From Chryseobacterium sp. CY350 (GTDB taxonomy: Bacteria; Bacteroidota; Bacteroidia; Flavobacteriales; Weeksellaceae): a DNA stretch of 64,000 nt. The stretch spans positions 1,178,001 through 1,242,000 of the forward strand of contig NZ_CP116034.1 in assembly GCF_027945075.1 (NCBI RefSeq), written 5' to 3'. Shown one piece after another: positions 31,626 through 39,716 of the stretch. The notes under the pieces were generated by a model. It worked only from the letters and a program-made list of their open reading frames with translations, did not search any database and was not told the origin of the DNA. The stretch's first letter is position 1. Every line of letters begins with the position of its first letter. The position numbers and the translations under genes were made by a program.

Positions 31626-34445
31626 TTAAAAATTAACGTTTAAACCAAATACAAAAGTTCTAAGTGTTGGATAAGAATCCAATTCGACGCCAGTAAGTTT
31701 ATACGGATTTCCGTCAGCATTTAATTCAGAGTTAAATCCTGAATATTTTGTGAAGATAACGGGGTTAATAGCACTTACATAAAACCTCACAGATTTCACA
31801 TAGTCTACTACATTTCTTATTGTATAACCTACTGAGATATTATTTATTCTAAAATAATCTCCATCTTCTAAGAAAAATGTAGAAGCGATTGGAATAGTGG
31901 TGTACGGCCTAGGATTAGAAGCATTAGTATTGGTTGGAGTCCAAAAGTCGTTCGCTACAGAAGATTCAATATTTTCTCCGGAAATTCTTTGAGCTTTTTT
32001 ACCATTGTAAACGCTGAAGCCAAAAGCTCCGTAACCACTAAGATTAAAATCCCAGTTCTTGTATGCCATAGAAATGTTTACTCCTAAAGTAGATTTTGGA
32101 ATATAAGAATCAAAATATTTTCTATCATCTGCATCTGCTGAACCTGTCACACCATCACCGTCATTATCTTTGTATTTTAAGTTTCCATTAGCATCGTAGC
32201 CATCAGCTTCCCAAAGATAAAAACTACCTAATGCATGACCAACTGTTGTCGCATTGAATAATTTCGTCCACTGTCCATTAGCCAAATCACCTCCAATTAA
32301 GGTAGAAATGTTAGAATCGTTTACGCGGGTCAATTTATTTTGGTTATAAGAATAATTTGCTCCTACAGAATACGTAAAATCTTCTCCTACTTTATCTGCC
32401 CAGTTAAGGGAGGCCTCAACACCTTTGTTGGTTACTGAGCCTACATGAGACGCAAATGCTATATTTTGACCAGAGGTCATATAATTTTTAACCTCTAAAA
32501 TTAAATTTTTAGTCTCTCTGTTATAAACATCAAAAGCTCCAGTCAATCTGTTATTTAGAGCTCCAAAATCCAGACCTAAAGATGACTCTTCTGTAATCTC
32601 CCATCCTAGATTAGGATCAATACCTTTATTAATGGTCACACCATTACTTACAGGATTGGAACCAAATGCATAATTATATGAAGCCCCAGAAGATAATGGC
32701 GGGTAATTCAAAGGAACATTTTGATTTCCTAACCTTCCCCAACCACCTCTTAGTTTAAGCAAATCGAAGAAGCCATCTTTCATAAATGATTCTTCTGAAA
32801 TCACCCACCCTGCACCGAACGATGGAAAAGTTCCCCACTTATTTCCTTCTGTAAACTGTGAAGAACCATCTCTTCTGACTGTAGCTGTTAAAAGATATTT
32901 ATTGAGTAGCTTATATTGTGCTCTCGCAAAATACGAGTTTGTTGTATTTTTATTGTACTTTACTGAATTAAGAGATAATATATTATTTATGTATTCAGTT
33001 CCTGAAAGATTCCAATAATTAGAAACGGTACCCAAGTCTTTTCTTCTTACAATCAACTCATCAATTCCATCTTTAACAAAAGATTCTGTTCCTAACATTA
33101 CATCAATATTATGACTACCAAAAGTTCTGTTATAGTTTAAGAAATTTGTAAGTGACCAGTTATAGTAATCTTGTTTAGTATTGGTCAAGGTATTCTGAGC
33201 ATTTCCGTCGAATAAAGAAGGAACTCTAGTTGGGTCTGAAGCCAGCCAGATTGCTAGATCGTTTGAAAAATTATATGATTTGAAATTTGAGTACTCACCT
33301 GAAAATTGAGAGGTAAATTTCAATCCTTTCATAATTTCTATATCCAATTTAAGGCCTCCCTGCATTAGCATGGTTTTATTTTGCTCATTATTGAAATCTA
33401 GTTGACTCACAGGATTGCCGACATTATTAAAGCGTGATCCTGAATAAGAAATATCGCCACTACCATTTATTATAGGAACTCCATATTGTCCGGAAGGAAA
33501 AAATACAGGAACTAAAGGTGACTGTTTATAAGCAGTTGTAAAAGCACCAAGTGGTTTAGGACTAACTCTTGTAAAAGCAACACTTAAATTTTGTGATAAT
33601 GTAATTCTTTTAGAAAGTTTAAATTCGTTATTTGTTCTGAAAGTACTTCTATTGTAGTCAGTTCCTCTTAGAATAGATTGTTCGTCATAATTATTTAAAC
33701 TAAAAAAATATTTCACAGCTTCTGAAGAACCAGATACCGCAACATTGTGTTGGTTGTAGACACCCGTTCTGGTAATTTCTTTAAACCAATCTGTGTTATA
33801 TGGTTGGTTTGTAGAGAAAGATCTACCAGGAGTAGTCAAATAACTGTTAGCGGTATTATTATAATTAACAAACTCTTGAGAATTTGCCATCTCTACTTTT
33901 TTCAAAGGATTTCTAATACCTATAAGACCATCATACTCTACATTTATCTTTCCTCTACCAGATTTTGTTGTAATGATTATCACACCATTAGCAGCCCTGT
34001 TACCATAGATCGCCAATGCAGAAGCATCTTTTAAAACATCATATGAAAGAATGTCATTAGAATTAATATTGTTGATATTATCCATAAACATACCATCAAC
34101 AACATAAAGTGGAGTTCTGCCTCCCAAAACAGTTCCAAGTCCTCTAATCATTACCGTCGGCGTAGAACCTGGCAGATCTGAAGCCGTTATCTGAACTCCC
34201 GCCGCTTTACCTTGTATTGCCTGTGAAGCATTAAGAACTTTAGTCTTTGTAACTTCATCTGCAGAGATTGAACTGATAGAAGTCGTATTATCTACTTTCT
34301 TTCTGCTACCATACCCAATCATCACAACTTCCTCGATCTTCTGCTCTTTTGGGAGTGTATCTTGAGGAGTTGTCTGTCCGTTGACGTTCATACCGAAGTA
34401 AAGAACAGCAATCAGACCAGAATACTTTAAATTAGTTTGTTTCAT
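31626..34445 (-). CDS. SusC/RagA family TonB-dependent outer-membrane transporter
   Basis: 939 residues from MKQTNLKYSGLIAVLYFGMNVNG, the signal peptide; an in-frame Met 8 codons upstream is less likely. The TonB box and plug follow at once: KIEEVVMIGYGSRKK, then VTKTKVLNASQAIQGKAAGV, PTVMIRGLGT, LYVVDGMFMDN and ASALAIYGNRAANGVIIITTK. The rest is a 22-strand barrel ending FVFGLNVNF. Most SusC proteins carry an N-terminal carboxypeptidase-regulatory-like (DUF4480) domain; here the mature protein has only about 20 residues before the TonB box. No sigma/anti-sigma or hybrid two-component regulator is adjacent. It imports the oligosaccharides bound by the SusD partner. Confidence 0.96.
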   Translation of the reverse strand: MKQTNLKYSGLIAVLYFGMNVNGQTTPQDTLPKEQKIEEVVMIGYGSRKKVDNTTSISSISADEVTKTKVLNASQAIQGKAAGVQITASDLPGSTPTVMIRGLGTVLGGRTPLYVVDGMFMDNINNINSNDILSYDVLKDASALAIYGNRAANGVIIITTKSGRGKINVEYDGLIGIRNPLKKVEMANSQEFVNYNNTANSYLTTPGRSFSTNQPYNTDWFKEITRTGVYNQHNVAVSGSSEAVKYFFSLNNYDEQSILRGTDYNRSTFRTNNEFKLSKRITLSQNLSVAFTRVSPKPLGAFTTAYKQSPLVPVFFPSGQYGVPIINGSGDISYSGSRFNNVGNPVSQLDFNNEQNKTMLMQGGLKLDIEIMKGLKFTSQFSGEYSNFKSYNFSNDLAIWLASDPTRVPSLFDGNAQNTLTNTKQDYYNWSLTNFLNYNRTFGSHNIDVMLGTESFVKDGIDELIVRRKDLGTVSNYWNLSGTEYINNILSLNSVKYNKNTTNSYFARAQYKLLNKYLLTATVRRDGSSQFTEGNKWGTFPSFGAGWVISEESFMKDGFFDLLKLRGGWGRLGNQNVPLNYPPLSSGASYNYAFGSNPVSNGVTINKGIDPNLGWEITEESSLGLDFGALNNRLTGAFDVYNRETKNLILEVKNYMTSGQNIAFASHVGSVTNKGVEASLNWADKVGEDFTYSVGANYSYNQNKLTRVNDSNISTLIGGDLANGQWTKLFNATTVGHALGSFYLWEADGYDANGNLKYKDNDGDGVTGSADADDRKYFDSYIPKSTLGVNISMAYKNWDFNLSGYGAFGFSVYNGKKAQRISGENIESSVANDFWTPTNTNASNPRPYTTIPIASTFFLEDGDYFRINNISVGYTIRNVVDYVKSVRFYVSAINPVIFTKYSGFNSELNADGNPYKLTGVELDSYPTLRTFVFGLNVNF

Positions 34446-34819
34446 ATAGTTTAATTTTATCTTGTACAAATCAAATGAGCTACCGTCAATTATTAGATGT
34501 TATTTTCTCAAAAGAAGACGTTGCTCAAAAATATGAAAAATATCAAATGATGTTAATATTCGTTAAACATTTTAAAATTAGGACTTTATATTGTAAAATC
34601 TCTTAATATAATTGATATTTTAATAAATTTAGATTCTTAAAACTTTATTATAAATGAATATTTCACAATGAAGCAAAGACCATTTTATCGCTGAATTTAA
34701 CCAAAACTTAACATTAACATCTCATATTTTCCAAAATACAGAATTAAATAAAATTTTAACATTATGAATCTACAAAGCTCATTTTCCAAACACATATTTT
34801 TAATCTCAAGTGCCAATTT
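34446..34819. promoter_or_regulatory. Control region upstream of the SusC gene
   Basis: 374 bp, very AT-rich, between divergent genes. A minus-strand TATTTTTG (34533-34526) is a possible -7 element for the SusC transcript, with a leader of about 75 nt, but no TTG sits at the right distance. I see no clear operator dyad or riboswitch fold. Confidence 0.35.
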
Positions 34820-34849
34820 TTGTTAAACATATATTTGTTTTTACCTTTG
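34820..34849 (+). promoter_or_regulatory. Bacteroidota-type promoter of the DUF4197 gene
   Basis: TTG (34820-34822), 19 nt, TACCTTTG (34842-34849): a full match to TTG-N17-23-TAnnTTTG. The expected transcript start is near 34855, which excludes upstream in-frame start codons and leaves ATGs at 34865 and 34883. Confidence 0.75.
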
Positions 34850-34882
34850 GTGCAGTATTTGACAATGTTAAAAAAATTGAAA

Positions 34883-35560
34883 ATGAAAAAATATATTATA
34901 GCCATTGCATTAGTTTTCGGAACAGGAGCAGTAATAACTTCCACTCTGCAGTCTTGTTCTAGTATTGCTACTTCAGATTTAGGTTTAGCAGTGATCAAAA
35001 GAGTATTATTGGGCGGCATCAATAAAGGAATGAATATCTACGGTAATAAAGAAGCATTTTTGCAAAACAATCTTGTTGACAAGGCTTTACCGAAACAGCT
35101 ACGAGATATTAACTCCACTTTAGAAAAAATTGCTCCTTCTTTGGTTGCCAAAGAGAGAGAGTATATTGCAGATGCGGCTGTATATACTGTCAATATCTCA
35201 AGACCGATTCTTGAAAGCGCAGTCAATAGCTTAAATGCTCAGGATGTTTCAAGAATTATTCAGGGCGAAAAAGGAACAGCTACATTAATTCTGAAAGAAA
35301 AAACATCTCAACAACTTGTTGCGGCAATCGCACCTAGAGTAGAGCAAGAGCTTAACAAATATGGTATCGTAAAAACGATCAATACAGCATTATCCGGCAG
35401 CAATCTTTTAGGAAGTTTGCTAGGTGGAAGCAAAAGCAATGTAAACGCAGGCGGATTAAGCATGCTGGCTTCTGAGCAAATTGTTGATGGATTATTCAAT
35501 ATTATTGAAGATCACGAAAAGCAAAACTCGGCATCTCTGCTGGGACCACTTGGAAAATAA
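34883..35560 (+). CDS. DUF4197 lipoprotein
   Basis: 225 residues from MKKYIIAIALVFGTG, a lipoprotein signal ending TSTLQSC. An ATG six codons upstream (34865) is also possible. The DUF4197 body shows SDLGLAVIKRVLLGGINKGMN, a LPKQLRDINSTLEKI segment, and the SRIIQGEKGTATLILKEKTSQQL block, with a hydrophobic GLF-containing C-terminal region. The family is widespread in Bacteroidota and Proteobacteria, periplasmic or surface-anchored, without known function. It precedes the DUF493 gene by 37 nt and likely shares its transcript, ending at the terminator 35910-35938. Confidence 0.85.
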   Translation: MKKYIIAIALVFGTGAVITSTLQSCSSIATSDLGLAVIKRVLLGGINKGMNIYGNKEAFLQNNLVDKALPKQLRDINSTLEKIAPSLVAKEREYIADAAVYTVNISRPILESAVNSLNAQDVSRIIQGEKGTATLILKEKTSQQLVAAIAPRVEQELNKYGIVKTINTALSGSNLLGSLLGGSKSNVNAGGLSMLASEQIVDGLFNIIEDHEKQNSASLLGPLGK

Positions 35561-35597
35561 TTAAATTTTCATTATATTTATATAAATAAGAACAATA

Positions 35598-35903
35598 ATG
35601 GACATATTACAAGGAAATCAGCATGCGAATCCTGAAGATTTTTATATTTCACTAAAGGAGAAACTGGAAGGTCATCACGACTTTCCTGAAGATTATCTTT
35701 TTAAATTTATAATTCCTACTGATGAGGCAAAACTTACCGAGATTTACAGAGTTTTTGATGGTATAAAGTTTACATTAGGGAACCGCGAAAGCAAAAATGG
35801 AAAATACACAGCATGCAATATTAATGCTTTTGTGCTTGATGCAGATCAGGTCGTTAAGATTTACAAAGAAGTAGCAAAAATAGAAGATGTTATCCTACTA
35901 TAA
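35598..35903 (+). CDS. DUF493 (YbeD-like) family protein
   Basis: 101 residues with an N-terminal extension MDILQGNQHANPEDFYISL and then a ferredoxin-like alpha/beta fold: LEGHHDFPEDYLFKFIIPT, GKYTACNINAFVLDADQVVKIYKEVAKIEDVILL. Members of this family are predicted small regulatory domains resembling ACT domains. In enterobacteria ybeD lies near lipB; here it follows a DUF4197 gene. Function not established. Confidence 0.75.
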   Translation: MDILQGNQHANPEDFYISLKEKLEGHHDFPEDYLFKFIIPTDEAKLTEIYRVFDGIKFTLGNRESKNGKYTACNINAFVLDADQVVKIYKEVAKIEDVILL

Positions 35904-35909
35904 ACGTAG

Positions 35910-35938
35910 AAAGTCAGCAATTTAGCTGACTTTTTTTT
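35910..35938 (+). terminator. Terminator of the DUF4197-DUF493 transcript
   Basis: AAAGTCAGC-AATTTA-GCTGACTTT followed by five more T, seven nt after the DUF493 stop. It may also serve the convergent ArsC-like gene. Confidence 0.88.
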
Positions 35939-35952
35939 ATTTTGGAATACAA

Positions 35953-36303
35953 TTAATGCTCTATAAAAAACTTTACATTTTCCACCGGCCTGCCGAGCAT
36001 TGCTACGGAACCTTTAATCAGGATCGGCCTTTGTATTAAAGAAGGGTTTTCTGATAAAATCTGTAACCATTCTTCTTCCGAAAAATCTTTTCCGGCGTAC
36101 TTATCCAGATAGAGTTTTTCTTCTTTTCGAATAATGTGAAAAACATCTTGGTTAAGCTTTTTTAAGACGGTTTTCAGCTCTAAAATACTCAATGGATCTT
36201 CCACAATGTTGATGATTTCAAACGGCACTCCATTCTCATCCAGATATTCTAATACCGCGTTTGATTTTGAACAATTTCCGTTATGAAGAACTTTTACCAA
36301 CAT
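35953..36303 (-). CDS. ArsC/Spx family protein (arsenate reductase-like)
   Basis: 116 residues, thioredoxin-like fold. The catalytic Cys lies in HNGNCSKSNAVLEYL (Cys11), and the conserved basic loop is SLIQRPILIKG with its Arg. The family reduces arsenate to arsenite with glutathione/glutaredoxin; no arsenic transporter or ArsR regulator is nearby, so a role as a general Cys-based reductase or Spx-like regulator remains open. Only a single Cys is in the active-site loop, which excludes Spx with a CxxC redox switch. Confidence 0.85.
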   Translation of the reverse strand: MLVKVLHNGNCSKSNAVLEYLDENGVPFEIINIVEDPLSILELKTVLKKLNQDVFHIIRKEEKLYLDKYAGKDFSEEEWLQILSENPSLIQRPILIKGSVAMLGRPVENVKFFIEH

Positions 36304-36383
36304 TTTTATACTTTATTTAATTCCCTTGGTTTAAAACAAATTTAGCACCAAATTTTGTAATACTTTTTTTTCACTACAATAGT

Positions 36384-36998
36384 TTAAAACAAACCATTGA
36401 GTTCAGTCTCAATTTTTTCTAAAATAACACCAAAATCCTCAGGTTTCTCCACAAAATCAAGATCATCGACTTCAATGATGAGAAGTTTTCCTTCCGTATA
36501 ATTGGTGATCCACTTCTCGTATTTTTGATTGAGCTTAGAAAGATATTCGATACTGATAGAAGCTTCATATTCCCTTCCTCTCTTATAAATTTTCTTTACC
36601 AGATTCGGAACATCAGATTTAAGATAAATAAGAAGATCCGGAGCCGAGACGAAAGTTTTCATAAGATCAAAAAGTGACGCATAATTAGTAAAATCACGAT
36701 CCGAAAGAAGTTTCATATCATTAAGATTTTCGGCAAAAATATGCGCATCTTCATAAATTGTACGATCCTGAATAATATTTTTTCCGCTGTCTCTGATCTC
36801 TTTTACCTGTCGAAACCTGCTTCCCAGAAAGTAGATCTGGAGTGCAAAACTCCATTTGCTCATGTCTGCATAAAAATCTTCGAGGTAAGGATTATGATCT
36901 ACATCTTCGAACTGCGCATCCCAACCGTAATGTTTTGCCAGCATCGTGGTCAAAGTCGTTTTTCCTGCTCCAATATTTCCGGTCACTGCAATATGCAT
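36384..36998 (-). CDS. Deoxynucleoside kinase (dAK/dGK type)
   Basis: 204 residues. P-loop GNIGAGKTT, the substrate-binding Asp-Arg pair in IIQDRTIYEDAHIFA, and the LID arginines in KRGREYEASISIEYL are all present. It phosphorylates deoxyadenosine or deoxyguanosine with ATP in purine salvage. It is the last gene of an apparent same-strand run with the propeller, TlpA-like and glutaminyl cyclase genes (gap of 36 nt). That run mixes exported proteins with a cytosolic enzyme, so co-transcription may be fortuitous. Confidence 0.9.
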   Translation of the reverse strand: MHIAVTGNIGAGKTTLTTMLAKHYGWDAQFEDVDHNPYLEDFYADMSKWSFALQIYFLGSRFRQVKEIRDSGKNIIQDRTIYEDAHIFAENLNDMKLLSDRDFTNYASLFDLMKTFVSAPDLLIYLKSDVPNLVKKIYKRGREYEASISIEYLSKLNQKYEKWITNYTEGKLLIIEVDDLDFVEKPEDFGVILEKIETELNGLF

Positions 36999-37034
36999 AT
37001 TCGTATGTATGTATTATATTTAAAATTATCCCGT

Positions 37035-37940
37035 CTAGAAACCCAAATCCTGAATTTCCTCCAAAAGTTTAATAACATCAGGTGTTTCAGATTTCTCTTT
37101 CATCAATTCTTCTACCGTTTTTTCGGTGTCGTTTTTACGACTCTCAATCACAGGATCAATTTTAGAATCTGTGCTGTTTTCGAAGTTGTAAAGATAAAGT
37201 TTGTTGCCCTTGATTTCAAAATAAGCAAGCGAGTTTTTTTCCACAATCTGTACATCGGGATCTTGAAAAATTTTGATCAGCTCTTTCTCAGGAATATATT
37301 TGAAAATTGAATTTTTAGATACCACCAAAATAAATTCGTTTTCTCTCCGCAGCCGTTTTGCGTTTTCAACCGGAGCTTCATAAAGTTTTTCAAATTTCAG
37401 ATTATACACTCTGAATTGATTTTTCGTTAAAATATAAACCTTATTTTCAAAAACCAAAAGATCAATCAAATCATCAAAACTGGCATCAAAAGGATAAGAA
37501 TTGATTGTAGTATCATTTCTAAAATTGTATTGCAGAAGCCGTTTTGTACTTTCATCAAGCAACCATACCTGTTGCAAATCTTCTGCGTACGCATGCTTAA
37601 TATAAGTGAATTTTTGTTTAAAATCTAATTTCTGAATTTCATTTAAATTTTGATCAACAAATTTCATTTCCTGAGCATTTTCAGAAAAAAGCGCGATACT
37701 CAAAGGATTTTGCACGCCCTGGACTTTAAAAGGAACTGTAAACATGAGCTTACCAAGCTGCTTACCTAGAGAATCGTACTTGGTGAAACTGAAATCTTTA
37801 TTTTTATACAGATAAATATTTCCGTAGTCATCAGCAAACAGATCTCTCACCTCTTTGATTTTCAACGTATCAAAAGGGAGAATTCTCTGTGCGGACAAAG
37901 AACAGAAAATAAAAATGAATAATAATTGTAAGATCTTCAA
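37035..37940 (-). CDS. Exported beta-propeller-like protein of unknown function
   Basis: 301 residues. A short signal peptide (MKILQLLFIFIFCSLSA, then Gln) is followed by beta-rich repeats of the form DLFADDYGNIYLYKN, VWLLDESTKRLLQYNF, LLVFENKVYILTKNQFRVYNLKF and LAYFEIKGNKLYLYNF, about 40-45 residues apart, as in NHL/YVTN-like propellers. An acidic C-terminal tail (about 270-301) ends KLLEEIQDLGF. It starts 1 nt after the TlpA-like gene and must be translated with it, suggesting a shared periplasmic task. No enzymatic motif is visible. Confidence 0.7.
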   Translation of the reverse strand: MKILQLLFIFIFCSLSAQRILPFDTLKIKEVRDLFADDYGNIYLYKNKDFSFTKYDSLGKQLGKLMFTVPFKVQGVQNPLSIALFSENAQEMKFVDQNLNEIQKLDFKQKFTYIKHAYAEDLQQVWLLDESTKRLLQYNFRNDTTINSYPFDASFDDLIDLLVFENKVYILTKNQFRVYNLKFEKLYEAPVENAKRLRRENEFILVVSKNSIFKYIPEKELIKIFQDPDVQIVEKNSLAYFEIKGNKLYLYNFENSTDSKIDPVIESRKNDTEKTVEELMKEKSETPDVIKLLEEIQDLGF

Positions 37941-37941
37941 A

Positions 37942-38622
37942 TTAATGATTGATAACTCTGTTTAAGATTTCTTTAGTATACTTTTGGCTTTCCTGATTTT
38001 GGTAATTTACAAATTTAATAAAGTTACCGTCTTTATCTAAAATCAAACTGACAGGATATGACATGATTTCCATTTTATCTAAAAGCTTTTTCTGATCAGT
38101 CAAATGAATAAAATTAAAAGCAGTTCTATTGAGAAAGTTTTTAACTTTATTTACATCATCAAAAGTTAACGCTACAAAATTTACTTTTCCAATATATTCG
38201 GACTGAAGCTTATTCAGATCAGGTATTTCTTCAATACAGGGACTGCAGTTTACGTACCAGCAATTGATAAAATAAGGTTTTGAATGATCAATCTTTTTAT
38301 TACTTTTAATTTCTTTTAAAGCTGTAAAATCGACTTTATTTTTAAAAGTTTTTTCGAAAAAAACATCCTCATCAAAATATATTCTGGTACTGTTTTTCTT
38401 AGCATTGTGAACTTTCAATCTAGGTAAAAAAATCTCAATTCCGTTGTCAGTATAGCTAAACACTATTTCTTCACTTAGTGTATATTCACTAGAAATACTG
38501 TCTTTAAAATTTTGATATTTTGTTTCTTCAAACTGAGTACCATTGATCAAAAAAAACTTTTTCTGCGAAAACACTAAAGTCGCAATCATCAAAAAACCAA
38601 GGCACAATATATATTTCAACAA
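37942..38622 (-). CDS. TlpA-like periplasmic thioredoxin
   Basis: 226 residues with an N-terminal signal (MLKYILCLGFLMIATLVFS, then Gln). The C-terminal thioredoxin domain (about 105-226) carries the redox pair in FINCWYVNCSPCIEEIPDLN (CSPC), a YIGKVNFVALTFD strand, and the cis-Pro in MSYPVSLILDKDG. TlpA-type proteins reduce disulfides in exported proteins or apo-cytochromes. The N-terminal roughly 80 residues form an extra domain seen in Bacteroidota homologues. It sits between the two glutaminyl cyclase genes and the propeller gene in a tight same-strand row. Confidence 0.85.
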   Translation of the reverse strand: MLKYILCLGFLMIATLVFSQKKFFLINGTQFEETKYQNFKDSISSEYTLSEEIVFSYTDNGIEIFLPRLKVHNAKKNSTRIYFDEDVFFEKTFKNKVDFTALKEIKSNKKIDHSKPYFINCWYVNCSPCIEEIPDLNKLQSEYIGKVNFVALTFDDVNKVKNFLNRTAFNFIHLTDQKKLLDKMEIMSYPVSLILDKDGNFIKFVNYQNQESQKYTKEILNRVINH

Positions 38623-38662
38623 ATTATTTTAAATGTAAATATAGATTAATAATTTAATAGTT

Positions 38663-39691
38663 TTACAAAATTTCAACTTCATAGATTTTTGCCCAATTCT
38701 TTCCAGTTATAACCATATTTTCACCTTTAAAGGCGATTCCGTTTAAAACATTTTCGGGATTATTTTGAGCATTGTCTTCGGTAATCCTTGTAAAATCAAA
38801 TTTTCCTACCGTTTCTCCAGTTTCGGGATTGATTTTTAGAATAGTTGGCCGATGCCAAAGATTTGAATAAATAAAACCGTTATGAAATTCTAACTCATTG
38901 ACCTGATTATATACTTCTCTGTTTCCACCGACAAAAATTGTTTTGATAACTTTTGAAGGATTATCGAGATCCAAATAAAAGAGCCTGTTTGTACCGTCGC
39001 TTGCAATAAGATTTTTCCCGTCGAAAGTGAGACCCCAACCTTCATTCATTTCATTAGGGAGAGGGAATTCAGCTATTTTTTTTAAAGTTTTTTTATCGTA
39101 TACAAATCCTATTTTACTCTGATAAGTAAGCTGAAAAATTTTGTTTCCTGCAATCGCACAGCCTTCAGAAAAAATCCCTTCAGCTTGTTTTTCAGTAAGT
39201 AAAGGCTTTATTTCACCTAATTTATATTTGATCAATTGTGAAGAACCGTTCAGCCCATCGCTTTCATAAATGATACTGTCTTCCATCAGAAATCCCTCTA
39301 CAAAATTATCTTGATTGTGAGGATATTCTGCTGAGATTTTATAAGAAAGATTTTGCTCGGGATCTTTTGTAAAAACATTAATGGTAGCATCCTGATTTAA
39401 TACTTCACCACTTTTAGTTTTGATGATGAAAGTGACCTTATTTTCTCCAAAAGTAAAAAATTGATTATTGATATTCAGACTCTGAGTTTCTTTATCACCA
39501 AAGCTAATTGCAATACTTTCCGCGTGATCTTTCACGTCTTCCGGTAAAATTAATTGATCTCCGAAGTGATAACCTTTTTGCTCCATAAAATTGTTGTAAT
39601 CTGCCAGAGAACTAAGAATTTCCTGATCATTTTTACAAGAAATCAATAACAAAAAAACCGAAGCAAAACCAATAATGAAGGATTTCTTCAT
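38663..39691 (-). CDS. Glutaminyl-peptide cyclotransferase-like lipoprotein, copy B
   Basis: 342 residues; lipobox SVFLLLISC. A beta-sandwich-like domain (about 25-112) precedes a five-bladed propeller of the plant-type glutaminyl cyclase family. Diagnostic blocks are AEYPHNQDNFVEGFL, IIYESDGLNGSSQLIKY, IFQLTYQSKIGFVYD, NEGWGLTFDGKNLIASDGT, VNELEFHNGFIYSNLW and VLNGIAFKGENMVITGKNW. The enzyme turns N-terminal Gln of exported proteins into pyroglutamate. It is a tandem paralogue of the next gene and lies 25 nt downstream of it; the two align over their full length. It belongs to the run ending with the deoxynucleoside kinase. Confidence 0.88.
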   Translation of the reverse strand: MKKSFIIGFASVFLLLISCKNDQEILSSLADYNNFMEQKGYHFGDQLILPEDVKDHAESIAISFGDKETQSLNINNQFFTFGENKVTFIIKTKSGEVLNQDATINVFTKDPEQNLSYKISAEYPHNQDNFVEGFLMEDSIIYESDGLNGSSQLIKYKLGEIKPLLTEKQAEGIFSEGCAIAGNKIFQLTYQSKIGFVYDKKTLKKIAEFPLPNEMNEGWGLTFDGKNLIASDGTNRLFYLDLDNPSKVIKTIFVGGNREVYNQVNELEFHNGFIYSNLWHRPTILKINPETGETVGKFDFTRITEDNAQNNPENVLNGIAFKGENMVITGKNWAKIYEVEIL

Positions 39692-39716
39692 TTAAATATA
39701 TTTAAAATTGAAAAAA

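Noticed and set aside
36741..37310. Plus-strand open frame of 189 codons
   Set aside because: Antisense to the deoxynucleoside kinase and the propeller gene, both of which have strong protein evidence; Phe/Cys-rich shadow frame.
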